Shown piece by piece: positions 38,482 to 47,139 of a DNA stretch of 64,000 nucleotides; position 1 is the first letter of the stretch, and every line of letters begins with the position of its first letter. The notes under the pieces are model-generated. The model was not told the origin of the DNA, made no database searches, and worked only from the letters and a program-made list of their open reading frames with translations. The DNA comes from Ignavibacteriales bacterium. Its GTDB lineage: Bacteria; Bacteroidota; Ignavibacteria; Ignavibacteriales; Melioribacteraceae. The stretch lies in NCBI GenBank assembly GCA_020061355.1, contig JAGUYK010000044.1, forward strand, positions 1 to 64,000, written 5' to 3'. The translations under genes and the position numbers were made by a program.

Positions 38482-39164
38482 TGAAAGTTTATGCCGTCAT
38501 ACCGTCCGGAGGAGTGGGATCGCGGACTTCCAATCCGCTTCCCAAGCAATATGTAAAATTCGGTGGTAAAGAAATTATTGCATACACTCTTGAAGTTTTT
38601 CAAAATTCTAAATCAATTGATGAAATAATTGTTGCAGCTCAACAGGAATTCTTCGGCTTGTTAGATTCAATAAAAGAAAAATATAATATTACAAAACTCA
38701 AAGATCCGGTTGAAGGTGGACAGGAACGGCAGTATTCCGTTATTAATGCTGTAAGAAGTTTAAACGCTGACGCGGAAGACATCATTGTCGTTCACGATGC
38801 TGTAAGACCCTTGCTTTCATCTAAGATTCTTGATGATGCCATAAGAGCGGCCAAAGAATTCGGCGGTTCAATTGTTGCTTTGAAAGCAAAAGATACTTTG
38901 ATAAAAGGTGATTCTGAAATTTCCTCTTACTTAGACCGGAATGAGGTTTATTATGTTCAAACGCCCCAGGTATTCAAGTATGAAATTTTTATCGAAGCAG
39001 TTAAGAATGCCGAGGAAAATAAGTTTTTAGGTACGGATGAATCTATGCTTGTATATAATTCGAATTATCCAATTAAGATTGTCACAGGATCAAGTTTTAA
39101 TTTCAAAATAACTAGTGACGACGACATGAAAATGTTTGATTCTATTATAAAAGGGATGAACTAG
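38481..39164 (+). CDS. ispD: 2-C-methyl-D-erythritol 4-phosphate cytidylyltransferase
   Basis: Activates MEP with CTP in the non-mevalonate isoprenoid pathway. The 227-residue protein has the nucleotidyltransferase start AVIPSGGVGSRTSNPLPKQYVKFGG, EGGQERQYSVINAV, VHDAVRPLLS, and the C-terminal VQTPQVFKYE and GTDESML. In IspD the N-terminal loop usually reads AAGxGxRm; here PSGGVGSR is a modest variant. Coupled to queA by a one-base stop-start overlap. Confidence 0.95.
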   Translation: MKVYAVIPSGGVGSRTSNPLPKQYVKFGGKEIIAYTLEVFQNSKSIDEIIVAAQQEFFGLLDSIKEKYNITKLKDPVEGGQERQYSVINAVRSLNADAEDIIVVHDAVRPLLSSKILDDAIRAAKEFGGSIVALKAKDTLIKGDSEISSYLDRNEVYYVQTPQVFKYEIFIEAVKNAEENKFLGTDESMLVYNSNYPIKIVTGSSFNFKITSDDDMKMFDSIIKGMN

Positions 39165-39228
39165 TTATTGTTTTCAATTGTTTATATATTACTATTTGTA
39201 TAATTTACACAACATTTAGGCGGACGAA

Positions 39229-39891
39229 ATGCTCAATTTGATATTTGTAGTAGTACTTTCTTATCTGGTTGGTTCAATACCAACTAGCATTATACTAAGC
39301 AAACTACTAAAAGGAATAGATATTAGACAACATGGCAGCAGAAATGCCGGTGGTACTAACGTTTTTCGTGTTCTAGGTTGGAAATGGGGCGTTCTAACTA
39401 TTATTTTAGATGCATTCAAAGGTGCCATAGTAGTTGTTGTTGTTGCCCGTTTGTATCTAGACAATTTCCCTTTCAACAATATTACTCCATTCGATGATTT
39501 TACAGTTGTTCAAATTATTTGCGGTATAGCTGCTGTAATTGGACATGTCTGGACAGTTTTTGCAGGATTTCGTGGTGGTAAAGGTATTGCAACAGCACTT
39601 GGATTTTTAATTACTCTTATTACTATAGATATGCTTCTTGTTTTAGCAGTCTTTACTCTAACTGTTACATTATCGCGTTATATTTCCCTGGGTTCAATGA
39701 TTGCTGCAGTATCATTACCAATTATTTTAGTCGTTAGAGAGAATCTTTTTGGTGTAGAAATCCCGGGTTATAATACCATTCTGCCATTTGTAATAGGATT
39801 GGTTTTACTTGTATTATATACACATCGCAAAAACATCGACCGCTTAATTAAAGGCAGCGAAAGCAAGATATCATTATTTAAAAAGAAGTAA
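39229..39891 (+). CDS. plsY: Glycerol-3-phosphate acyltransferase PlsY
   Basis: Transfers an acyl group from acyl-phosphate to glycerol 3-phosphate, the first step of phospholipid synthesis. A 220-residue polytopic protein with the family motifs YLVGSIPTSIILSKLLKGIDIR, HGSRNAGGTNVFRVLG and FRGGKGIATALG. A weak TATAAT (39199-39204) with TTGTTT at 39178-39183 lies upstream, spaced 15 bases, so this may start a new transcript. gpsA, which supplies the substrate, follows after 6 bases. Confidence 0.96.
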   Translation: MLNLIFVVVLSYLVGSIPTSIILSKLLKGIDIRQHGSRNAGGTNVFRVLGWKWGVLTIILDAFKGAIVVVVVARLYLDNFPFNNITPFDDFTVVQIICGIAAVIGHVWTVFAGFRGGKGIATALGFLITLITIDMLLVLAVFTLTVTLSRYISLGSMIAAVSLPIILVVRENLFGVEIPGYNTILPFVIGLVLLVLYTHRKNIDRLIKGSESKISLFKKK

Positions 39892-39897
39892 TTCGAT

Positions 39898-40899
39898 ATG
39901 AGAATATCAGTTCTCGGAGCCGGCGGCTGGGGAACAACCCTAGCTATTCTATTACATCATAACGGTCATGATGTTACCCTTTGGGAATATAAAAAAAATT
40001 ACGCAAAAGCATTAAACCGTTCTCGCGAAAATAAGATTTACCTACCCGGCATTAAAATCCCAAAAGAAATTAATATTGAATTTTCACTTGAAGAGAGTTC
40101 TAGAAATAAACACATGATAGTACTTGCTGTACCGTCACAATTTGTAAGAAGTGTTCTTCACCAGATGAAACGATTTAATTTCCCTGATACTACATTTGTC
40201 AATGTTGCTAAAGGGATTGAAAAAGATACAATTCTTACCGTTTCTCAAATTATTAAAAGTGAATTAAAAGATTTGGACGATAACCAGATTGGCGTTATTT
40301 CCGGTCCGAGCCATGCCGAAGAAGTTGCCAGAAAAATTCCGACTGCAGTAGTTGCCGCCTCATTAGGTGAAAACACCGCTAAACAGATTCAATCAGCATT
40401 CATCACTTCATATTTTAGGGTTTACAGTTCAACAGATCTTCTTGGTGTAGAATACGGTGGTGCACTAAAAAACGTGATAGCTGTTGGCGCCGGGATTATT
40501 GATGGCGCAAAATTCGGCGATAATACCAAAGCAGCAATTATGACAAGAGGCATTGCTGAAATTTCACGCTTAGGTATTGCGCTTGGTGCTAAACCCGAAA
40601 CTTTCTCCGGGCTCTCCGGTATGGGCGACTTGATTGTAACATGTATGAGCAAGCATAGCCGCAACAGGTATGTCGGTGAGCAAATTGGAAGAGGTAAAAA
40701 ACTAAAAGACGTTTTGAAATCGATGCAGATGGTTGCCGAAGGTGTTGAAACGAGCCGTTCGGTTCACCAGCTTTCTAAGAAGCATAAGATCTCAACACCT
40801 ATTTGTTCAGCCGTCTATAAAATTCTTTTTGAGGAAGGTGATCCAATGAAAGTTACCTACGAGCTAATGACACGCGATATGAAGGCAGAAAAAGAATAA
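39898..40899 (+). CDS. gpsA: Glycerol-3-phosphate dehydrogenase [NAD(P)+]
   Basis: Reduces dihydroxyacetone phosphate to glycerol 3-phosphate for phospholipids. The 333-residue protein has the Rossmann motif VLGAGGWGTTLA, the substrate region SGPSHAEEVA, the active-site region GGALKNVIAVGAGIIDG with catalytic Lys, and GLSGMGDLIVTC. The operon with plsY makes biochemical sense, since GpsA provides the acceptor for PlsY. Confidence 0.97.
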   Translation: MRISVLGAGGWGTTLAILLHHNGHDVTLWEYKKNYAKALNRSRENKIYLPGIKIPKEINIEFSLEESSRNKHMIVLAVPSQFVRSVLHQMKRFNFPDTTFVNVAKGIEKDTILTVSQIIKSELKDLDDNQIGVISGPSHAEEVARKIPTAVVAASLGENTAKQIQSAFITSYFRVYSSTDLLGVEYGGALKNVIAVGAGIIDGAKFGDNTKAAIMTRGIAEISRLGIALGAKPETFSGLSGMGDLIVTCMSKHSRNRYVGEQIGRGKKLKDVLKSMQMVAEGVETSRSVHQLSKKHKISTPICSAVYKILFEEGDPMKVTYELMTRDMKAEKE

Positions 40900-40988
40900 A
40901 CTTCATTCTTCTTTAAGTATTTAAATATCTATTCTACACTTCCTTTTAATTTATTATATTTCTCACAACATAAAATAAAATTTCTTTT

Positions 40989-43166
40989 ATGCCCGATTAC
41001 CTTTCGCAATCCGTTCAATACCTAAAATCAGTTGGGCCAAAGCGTGCGGATTCCTTTGCCAAAATCGGAATTAAAACCATAAAGGATCTATTACTTTACT
41101 TCCCGACCAGATACCTCGATAGATCAACAATCTTATCCAGCATAAAAATTCTACAATATATTAGAGACGGTTACGATGGAGAGGTAACAATTATCGGTGA
41201 AGTTGTTGCAAAAGATTTGATACGGTACGGTAAAAAACAGATATATAAAGTAAGGATGAAGGACGGCGGAGGATATTTTGAATGTGTCTGGTTCCAGGGT
41301 GCAAAATATTTCAAGGAAATATTTAATCAGGGCGAATTCTATGCTGTCTCAGCAAAACCGGTTCTAACCAAATATGGACATTTGCAATTCGTCCATCCCG
41401 ATTTTGATCGTTTAGCCGAAAAAGAATCGAAGGAGTTTATGCATACCGGTAAAATAATTCCATTCTATCGTGTGCCAAAAGATTTACGTGCTGCTAATCT
41501 TGGTGACTTTAGTTTAAGAAGAATTATTAATAATGCTGTTGATAATTATTCTGAAAAAATTCAGGAAACATTACCCGAACATATTGTTTCTCAAAAAAAA
41601 TTATTGGATTTAAACTCTACCATTAAGAATCTTCACTTCCCTGATAGCGAAGATACACTTAATACCGCCAGATACAGAATTAAGTTCGAAGAGCTCTTTT
41701 ATTTTGAATGTATGGTTGCACTTAGAAAAGCCATAATAAAAAAGAAGCGTAAAGGGACTGCGTATAAAATCCATAGTGAACCGTTAAAAATATTTTTAGA
41801 TTCACTCCCCTACCAGCTTACCACAGCACAATTAAAAGTCTTATCGGAGATAAGAAAAGACCTTGAAAGTGAAGAGCCGATGAACCGGCTGCTTCAGGGA
41901 GATGTTGGAAGCGGTAAAACTATTGTTGCTTTAATTAGTATGCTGATTGTAATTACTAATGGATTTCAAGCAGTTCTAATGGCCCCGACAGAAATATTAG
42001 CGGACCAGCATTTTAAAAGACTCTCAAAAATGTTAGAGCCGCTGGGAATTAATGTATCTGTTTTAATCGGGGGACAAAAAAAATCGGAACGAACAAGAAT
42101 TCTAAATGACATTTCTACCGGCAGCACAAAATTGATTATTGGAACTCATGCCTTAATTGAAGAGAATGTAGAATATGACCGACTCGGATTAATCATAATC
42201 GATGAGCAGCATCGTTTCGGGGTAGTTCAGAGATCAAAATTAATCCGCAAAGGGATTCAACCAGATGTTCTTGTAATGACTGCCACACCGATACCAAGGA
42301 CTCTCTCCATGACAATTTATGGAGACCTTGATACATCCATAATTGATGAAATGCCGCTTAACCGCAAACCTGTTAAAACTTACTTAAGGGGAGAGAATAA
42401 ATTAAACGATGTTTATAAATTTATTGTTGATAAATCAAAAGTTGGATATCAGGCTTTTTTAGTTTATCCACTTGTCGAAGAATCCGAGAAGTTAGAGCTG
42501 AAAGCGGCCGAAACCTATTTTAATGACCTTACAGAGAATCACCTGAAAGAATTAAATGTTGGATTGATTCATGGAAGAATGAGCTGGCAGCAGAAGGAAA
42601 ATGTGATGCTTGATTTTGCTGAAAAAAAATATGATGTGCTTGTTTCAACCACTGTTATTGAGGTCGGCATTGACATCCCCGACGCCAATATAATTATTAT
42701 AAATGACGCTTTCCGATTCGGTTTGTCTCAGCTGCACCAATTGCGAGGAAGGGTTGGACGCAGTGATAAACAGGCATATTGCATACTAATAACAAAAAAT
42801 GAATTCGCTGTTAAAACAAATCAATTCAACTTCAGATTCGATTATTTATCCGAGGAACAGATCGAAAAGAACAAATCCATTATCCGGCTCAATGCAATGC
42901 TTAAATACTCCAGCGGTTTTGATCTTGCCGAGGTTGATTTAAAACTTCGCGGACCCGGAGATATTTTCGGAACCAAACAGAGCGGTCTGCCCGAACTGAA
43001 ATATGCAGACGTTGTAACAGACTATAATCTTCTCATTGAAGCAAGAGATACTGCATTCGAAATTATCCTGGACGATCCGTCATTAAGCAAAGAAAAAAAT
43101 TCTGTAATCAAAAAAAATCTAAAAGAGAATTTTTCAAACAACATTTTACTTTCACAGATCGCATAA
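40989..43166 (+). CDS. recG: ATP-dependent DNA helicase RecG
   Basis: Branch-migrating helicase that reverses stalled replication forks. The 725-residue protein has an N-terminal wedge/OB domain (about 50-150), Walker A GDVGSGKT (about 303), the DExH box DEQHRFG (about 406), TATPIPRTLS, the GLIHGRM region and the C-terminal QLRGRVGR motif. Start at the ATG at 40989. No terminator is apparent before the next cluster. Confidence 0.96.
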   Translation: MPDYLSQSVQYLKSVGPKRADSFAKIGIKTIKDLLLYFPTRYLDRSTILSSIKILQYIRDGYDGEVTIIGEVVAKDLIRYGKKQIYKVRMKDGGGYFECVWFQGAKYFKEIFNQGEFYAVSAKPVLTKYGHLQFVHPDFDRLAEKESKEFMHTGKIIPFYRVPKDLRAANLGDFSLRRIINNAVDNYSEKIQETLPEHIVSQKKLLDLNSTIKNLHFPDSEDTLNTARYRIKFEELFYFECMVALRKAIIKKKRKGTAYKIHSEPLKIFLDSLPYQLTTAQLKVLSEIRKDLESEEPMNRLLQGDVGSGKTIVALISMLIVITNGFQAVLMAPTEILADQHFKRLSKMLEPLGINVSVLIGGQKKSERTRILNDISTGSTKLIIGTHALIEENVEYDRLGLIIIDEQHRFGVVQRSKLIRKGIQPDVLVMTATPIPRTLSMTIYGDLDTSIIDEMPLNRKPVKTYLRGENKLNDVYKFIVDKSKVGYQAFLVYPLVEESEKLELKAAETYFNDLTENHLKELNVGLIHGRMSWQQKENVMLDFAEKKYDVLVSTTVIEVGIDIPDANIIIINDAFRFGLSQLHQLRGRVGRSDKQAYCILITKNEFAVKTNQFNFRFDYLSEEQIEKNKSIIRLNAMLKYSSGFDLAEVDLKLRGPGDIFGTKQSGLPELKYADVVTDYNLLIEARDTAFEIILDDPSLSKEKNSVIKKNLKENFSNNILLSQIA

Positions 43167-43299
43167 ACTTGCTTTTGAAAAAAATTTTACTCCGACATCT
43201 CTATCTCACACTCAAAAAAAAATTGCCGATTAACTTGCAAAAAATTTATTAATAGTTATATTAGTACCAAAAGATTGGAAGGAATTCTGTATCAGTTCC

Positions 43300-44364
43300 T
43301 TGGTACGAAATAAAAAATTAAAAGTTGCCCTTACATATAATGTCAAACCGGAAGAATCCTCTTTCGAATCCGCACAGCTCCCTCTTAAATTAAAAAACTC
43401 TTCTTCGTACAACGATACTTATGCTGAATGGGATACGATTGAAACCGTAAATGCAATTAAAGATGCTCTTGAACACTATCATGATGTCATTATGATCGAA
43501 GCTAATGAAAATGCATTCGAAAAATTTAAAGCCGTAAGACCTGAAATTGTCTTTAATGTTGCTGAATGTGAAAATGGAATAAGCAGGGAAGCACAAATAC
43601 CGGCAATGCTGGACATGCTTAAGATCCCATATACAGGTTCCGACCCTCTAACTTTAACAACTTGCTTAGATAAATCGAGGACAAAGGAAGTTCTGACATA
43701 CCATAGTGTCGCCACTTCAAAATTCATTTATGCTGAAAGCCTTGATGATCTTAGAGATTTTCGTCTGAGCTTTCCCGTAATTATCAAACCGATCTCCGAG
43801 GGATCCGGGAAAGGTATCTTTAATTCATCATTGGTAAGCAACTTAAAAGACTTGTCAGAACGGCTGACTGAAAATCTTTCTAATTACAATCAACCATTTA
43901 TTATTGAAGAATATTTACCGGGCAGAGAATTTACCGTTGCTGTTATGGGCAACAATTCTGACACAGAAGTACTGCCAATAGTAGAAATTAATTTCAATGA
44001 ACTTCCGGGTGATCTTCTTCCCATTTATTCGTTCGAGGCTAAATGGGTTGTAGATACTCGGGATAATCCCTTAAATATTTTTACATGTCCGGCTAAGGTT
44101 GACAAGGTTCTTGAAGAAAAGATAAAAGATGTTGTATTAAGAACATATAAAGTTTTGAGATGTAAAGATTGGAGTAGAATTGACATTAGATTAGATGCAC
44201 AAGGAGAACCTAATATAATTGAGGTCAATCCTCTACCGGGGATACTTCCGAAGCCGGAAGATAATTCTTGTTTTCCTAAAGCCGCCCGCGCTAAAGGTTT
44301 GAATTATGAAGAAATGATTAACAAAGTACTTTTAATAGCAGCTAAGAGATATAATTTATTATGA
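43300..44364 (+). CDS. ATP-grasp ligase related to D-Ala-D-Ala ligase (first of a tandem pair)
   Basis: A 354-residue ATP-grasp enzyme. The N-terminal part holds VRPEIVFNVAECENG and LKIPYTGSDPLTLTTCLDKSRTKE, as in D-Ala-D-Ala ligases. The C-terminal ATP/Mg site reads RIDIRLDAQGEPNIIEVNPLPG (Asp, Glu, Asn ligands). The family's GEDG substrate loop is replaced by ECENGISREAQ, so it may join something other than D-alanine. The only usable standard start is TTG at 43300, 16 bases after the GGAAGGA site (43277-43283). An ATC at 43291 would fit that site better. The stop overlaps the next gene as ATGA. It heads a four-gene operon with a second ligase, a GNAT and a KamA-type enzyme. Confidence 0.8.
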   Translation: MVRNKKLKVALTYNVKPEESSFESAQLPLKLKNSSSYNDTYAEWDTIETVNAIKDALEHYHDVIMIEANENAFEKFKAVRPEIVFNVAECENGISREAQIPAMLDMLKIPYTGSDPLTLTTCLDKSRTKEVLTYHSVATSKFIYAESLDDLRDFRLSFPVIIKPISEGSGKGIFNSSLVSNLKDLSERLTENLSNYNQPFIIEEYLPGREFTVAVMGNNSDTEVLPIVEINFNELPGDLLPIYSFEAKWVVDTRDNPLNIFTCPAKVDKVLEEKIKDVVLRTYKVLRCKDWSRIDIRLDAQGEPNIIEVNPLPGILPKPEDNSCFPKAARAKGLNYEEMINKVLLIAAKRYNLL

Positions 44365-45419
44365 ACCTTGACAGAAAAGTTATGATCTGTTTTAACGAAC
44401 CGACGAGATACTATAATAATTATCTTGGTAAAGAAATATCCGAAGGAACCGAGAACATCGACTTATCGGAAAGTGAATTTTTAAAACAAATCGACAACAT
44501 TAAAAAAGTTTTGTCGAAACAGTTCATAAGTGTTGAAACTTTGGCTGTTAACAATGATATCCGTTATGCCATAAAAAAAATTACCAACTATTCTCCTGAT
44601 GTAATTCTTAACTTTGTTGAATCGATTGAAGGTGTTTCCAACCTCGAAAGTTTTATCGCAGGGGTTTTTGACTTAATGGCTGTTCCCTATACCGGAAACA
44701 ACCCAATCTGTTTAGGAAATTGCCTTATCAAATCGAGGACAAAACAAATACTTAATTCACATGGAATTAAAACACCGAGATATTTCATAGCAAAGCTAAA
44801 TCATTATCCAACTCCTAAAGAATTATTATTACGATATCCGGCAATTCTAAAACTTGTTAGAGAGGATGCAAGTATCGGCATTTCTGAGTTTTCAGTAGTT
44901 AATAACCATAACAATCTTAAAGAACGGCTTAATTACCTTTTCTCCTCTTACAATCAGGATGTAATAATTGAAGAATACATTGAGGGTAGAGAGCTAAATG
45001 TTGCAATTCTTGGAGATCGAATTCTTCCAATTTCAGAAATTCGATTCGACGGATTACCGGAAGAGTTGCCTAAAATCATTACCTATGAAGCCAAGTGGTC
45101 GCCGACCAGTGTTTATTATAAACATACAACTCCAAAGTGCCCGGCTGTACTCGATAAGAAACTCAAAAATAAAATTGAACAGATGGCTTTAGATGCATAC
45201 AAAGCATTGGAATGCCGGGATTACGCTCGTATAGATATCCGGCTCAGCCAGAAAAATATTCCTTATGTTATTGAAGTAAATCCGAATCCCGATATTTCAC
45301 CAGATTCCGGTTTCGTTCGATCTGCTGCAACTGCTGGAATCGATTATGAAGAATTATTATTCATTTTAACAAATAGAGCTTTACAAAGAATGCCATATGA
45401 TACGCAAGCTGCTATATAA
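44361..45419 (+). CDS. ATP-grasp ligase related to D-Ala-D-Ala ligase (second of a tandem pair)
   Basis: A 352-residue paralogue of the preceding protein. It has VILNFVESIEGVSNLES in place of the ligase substrate loop, VPYTGNNPICLGNCLIKSRTK, and the metal site ARIDIRLSQKNIPYVIEVNPNPD. The two proteins are clearly related but far from identical, suggesting that they act on different amino donors or acceptors, or form a heteromeric enzyme. The start overlaps the previous stop by 4 bases, and the end overlaps the GNAT gene by 23 bases. A role in ordinary peptidoglycan D-Ala-D-Ala synthesis is unlikely given the pairing and neighbours. Confidence 0.8.
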   Translation: MNLDRKVMICFNEPTRYYNNYLGKEISEGTENIDLSESEFLKQIDNIKKVLSKQFISVETLAVNNDIRYAIKKITNYSPDVILNFVESIEGVSNLESFIAGVFDLMAVPYTGNNPICLGNCLIKSRTKQILNSHGIKTPRYFIAKLNHYPTPKELLLRYPAILKLVREDASIGISEFSVVNNHNNLKERLNYLFSSYNQDVIIEEYIEGRELNVAILGDRILPISEIRFDGLPEELPKIITYEAKWSPTSVYYKHTTPKCPAVLDKKLKNKIEQMALDAYKALECRDYARIDIRLSQKNIPYVIEVNPNPDISPDSGFVRSAATAGIDYEELLFILTNRALQRMPYDTQAAI

Positions 45420-45867
45420 CGATCGGTCGCAATTAGTAAAGATTGTAGAAGAGACTGAAAATTTCAGTCCGGAAGAGAAGCAAGTTGCAATTGAACTAAT
45501 TGATGAAGCTATAAATAATCCGAATCATGAATACTATAACACATTCGTTTATGAGGAGGAAGGGAAAATTTATGGTTATCACTGCACCGGGAAGAGAGCG
45601 TTAACCGATGGCGTATATGATCTATACTGGATAGTAGTCGATAAAAAAACACAGAATAAGGGACTCGGCAAAAAACTATTAGATCACGCAGAAAGTTTTG
45701 TAAAAGAAAATAACGGAAGATGGATTCTTGCTGAAACTTCTTCCAAAGACAATTATAATGCAACCAGGAATTTTTATCTCAGAAACAAATATTCTATAGT
45801 TGCTGAGATTCGGGATTTTTATAAAGTGAGCGATAATTTAATAGTTTTCGGAAAATACATAAAATAA
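45397..45867 (+). CDS. GNAT-family N-acetyltransferase
   Basis: A 156-residue acetyltransferase. The acetyl-CoA pyrophosphate loop is TQNKGLGKKLL (85-95), preceded by the strand YDLYWIVVD and followed by RWILAETSSKDNYNATRNFYLRNKY, the usual C-terminal GNAT half. The start lies inside the end of the second ATP-grasp gene. Next to a lysine 2,3-aminomutase-like gene the obvious parallel is AblB, which acetylates beta-lysine to N-epsilon-acetyl-beta-lysine. AblB proteins as I recall them are considerably longer, so this would be a different or minimal enzyme. Confidence 0.85.
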   Translation: MIRKLLYNDRSQLVKIVEETENFSPEEKQVAIELIDEAINNPNHEYYNTFVYEEEGKIYGYHCTGKRALTDGVYDLYWIVVDKKTQNKGLGKKLLDHAESFVKENNGRWILAETSSKDNYNATRNFYLRNKYSIVAEIRDFYKVSDNLIVFGKYIK

Positions 45868-45889
45868 CAAAACACAAAGGGCACAAGTC

Positions 45890-47086
45890 ATGGAACTCTG
45901 GCAGCAAATGGTTCGAGACAGTATTCATACAGTTGATCAACTAGTGGAAAAATTCAACCTTGATCGAAAAGTGGCAGAAGGACTTGATGAGTTCTTCCAG
46001 GCAAGAATAAATCCTTACTACCTTAGCTTAATCCGGTATCCCGGTGATCCGATCTGGCTTCAATGCGTTCCAGATGTAAAAGAGCTTGAAGATATTGAAG
46101 GTTACGAAGATCCTCTTCAAGAAGACGCAATGAGTCCTGTTCCTAATATCACTCATCGTTATCCGGATAGGGCACTTTTCTTAACTACAAGTCAGTGCGG
46201 AATGTATTGCCGCTTTTGTACACGTAAAAGAAAGGTCGGCAATTCGGATAAAATTTCAATGCGCCAGTTAGAATCTGCATTTAAATATTTGGAAGAGCAT
46301 AAGGAAATAAGGGACGTGATTATGTCCGGAGGCGATCCATTGATGCTTACTGATACAATGCTGGAAAAGATTCTGCAAAGACTAAGATCTATTTCGCACA
46401 TTGAAATTATCCGGCTCGGAACAAAGATGCCCTGTGTTCTTCCGCATCGTATAACTCCGAAGCTTTGCGAGATGTTAAAGAAATATCATCCGATTTATAT
46501 CAACACTCATTTTAATCATCCATGGGAAATAACACCTGAAAGTACAAAAGCATGCGAAATGCTTGCAAATGCCGGTTGCCCGGTTCAGAATCAATCTGTA
46601 CTTATGAAAGGTGTAAATGATGATGCAGAAGTAATGAGAGAATTATTAACAAAACTTCTTAAGATAAGAGTAAAGCCATACTACTTATACATGGCCGATG
46701 AAACACGCGGTGCTAATCATTTCCGGACATCAATTGATAAAGGATTAGACATTATGTTTAAGCTGCGCGGGAATACCAGCGGTCTTGCAATTCCGCACTT
46801 TGTAATTGATGCTCCGGGCGGAGGAGGAAAAATTCCGATACTCCCGCAATACGTACTTCATAAAGACGATCAAAGTATTGTTTTAAGAAACTACAAGAAT
46901 CAGATTTATGCTTATCACGAAGCTAAAAATGGGAATGGCAATGGGAATGGGCAAATGAAAACAACTGATTATGAAAATATTGAAGTGGAAATATCGAATA
47001 AGAAGAATGGTTCTTCAAAGAAACCCAAAAATTATAAAGATATATCTACCGTTACTGTTCCAGAGATGGAATCAAGCAAGAATTGA
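45890..47086 (+). CDS. KamA-family radical SAM enzyme, lysine 2,3-aminomutase type
   Basis: A 398-residue radical SAM, PLP-dependent aminomutase. The cluster motif CGMYCRFC has Cys103, Cys107 and Cys110. The PLP lysine is Lys314 in DAPGGGGKIP. In the Clostridium lysine 2,3-aminomutase the PLP lysine is 337 and the lysine side chain is held by Asp293 and Asp330. Here Asp270 (YLYMAD) and Asp307 have the same spacings (37 and 7), so lysine is the likely substrate, giving beta-lysine. The last 55 or so residues are a hydrophilic tail beginning with an Asn-Gly repeat. It is the last gene of the operon; a terminator follows. Confidence 0.86.
   Translation: MELWQQMVRDSIHTVDQLVEKFNLDRKVAEGLDEFFQARINPYYLSLIRYPGDPIWLQCVPDVKELEDIEGYEDPLQEDAMSPVPNITHRYPDRALFLTTSQCGMYCRFCTRKRKVGNSDKISMRQLESAFKYLEEHKEIRDVIMSGGDPLMLTDTMLEKILQRLRSISHIEIIRLGTKMPCVLPHRITPKLCEMLKKYHPIYINTHFNHPWEITPESTKACEMLANAGCPVQNQSVLMKGVNDDAEVMRELLTKLLKIRVKPYYLYMADETRGANHFRTSIDKGLDIMFKLRGNTSGLAIPHFVIDAPGGGGKIPILPQYVLHKDDQSIVLRNYKNQIYAYHEAKNGNGNGNGQMKTTDYENIEVEISNKKNGSSKKPKNYKDISTVTVPEMESSKN
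46928..46951 (+). repeat. Hexanucleotide tandem repeat inside the KamA gene
   Basis: Four copies of AATGGG/AATGGC encode Asn-Gly repeated four times at the junction between the catalytic part and the C-terminal tail. In-frame hexamers can change copy number without frameshift, so this may be a variable-length linker. Confidence 0.7.
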
Positions 47087-47114
47087 TTTTAAGGAATGAA
47101 TAATCAATTAAAGG

Positions 47115-47139
47115 ATGCCGGATTTAATCCGGCATTTTT
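47115..47139 (+). terminator. Rho-independent terminator after the KamA operon
   Basis: Arms ATGCCGGAT (47115-47123) and ATCCGGCAT (47127-47135) around loop TTA, ending in five T. It lies 28 bases after the KamA stop and abuts the end of the convergent thioredoxin-like gene. Confidence 0.85.

Noticed and set aside
43300-45419. Housekeeping ddl duplicated for vancomycin-type resistance
   Set aside because: No vanH, vanX or murF-type genes are adjacent, and both enzymes lack the usual GEDG loop, so a D-Ala-D-Lac system is not supported.
45890-47086. KamA enzyme as EpmB, the EF-P-modifying aminomutase
   Set aside because: No epmA-like lysyl-tRNA synthetase paralogue or efp is nearby, and the ligase/GNAT neighbours point to small-molecule chemistry instead.
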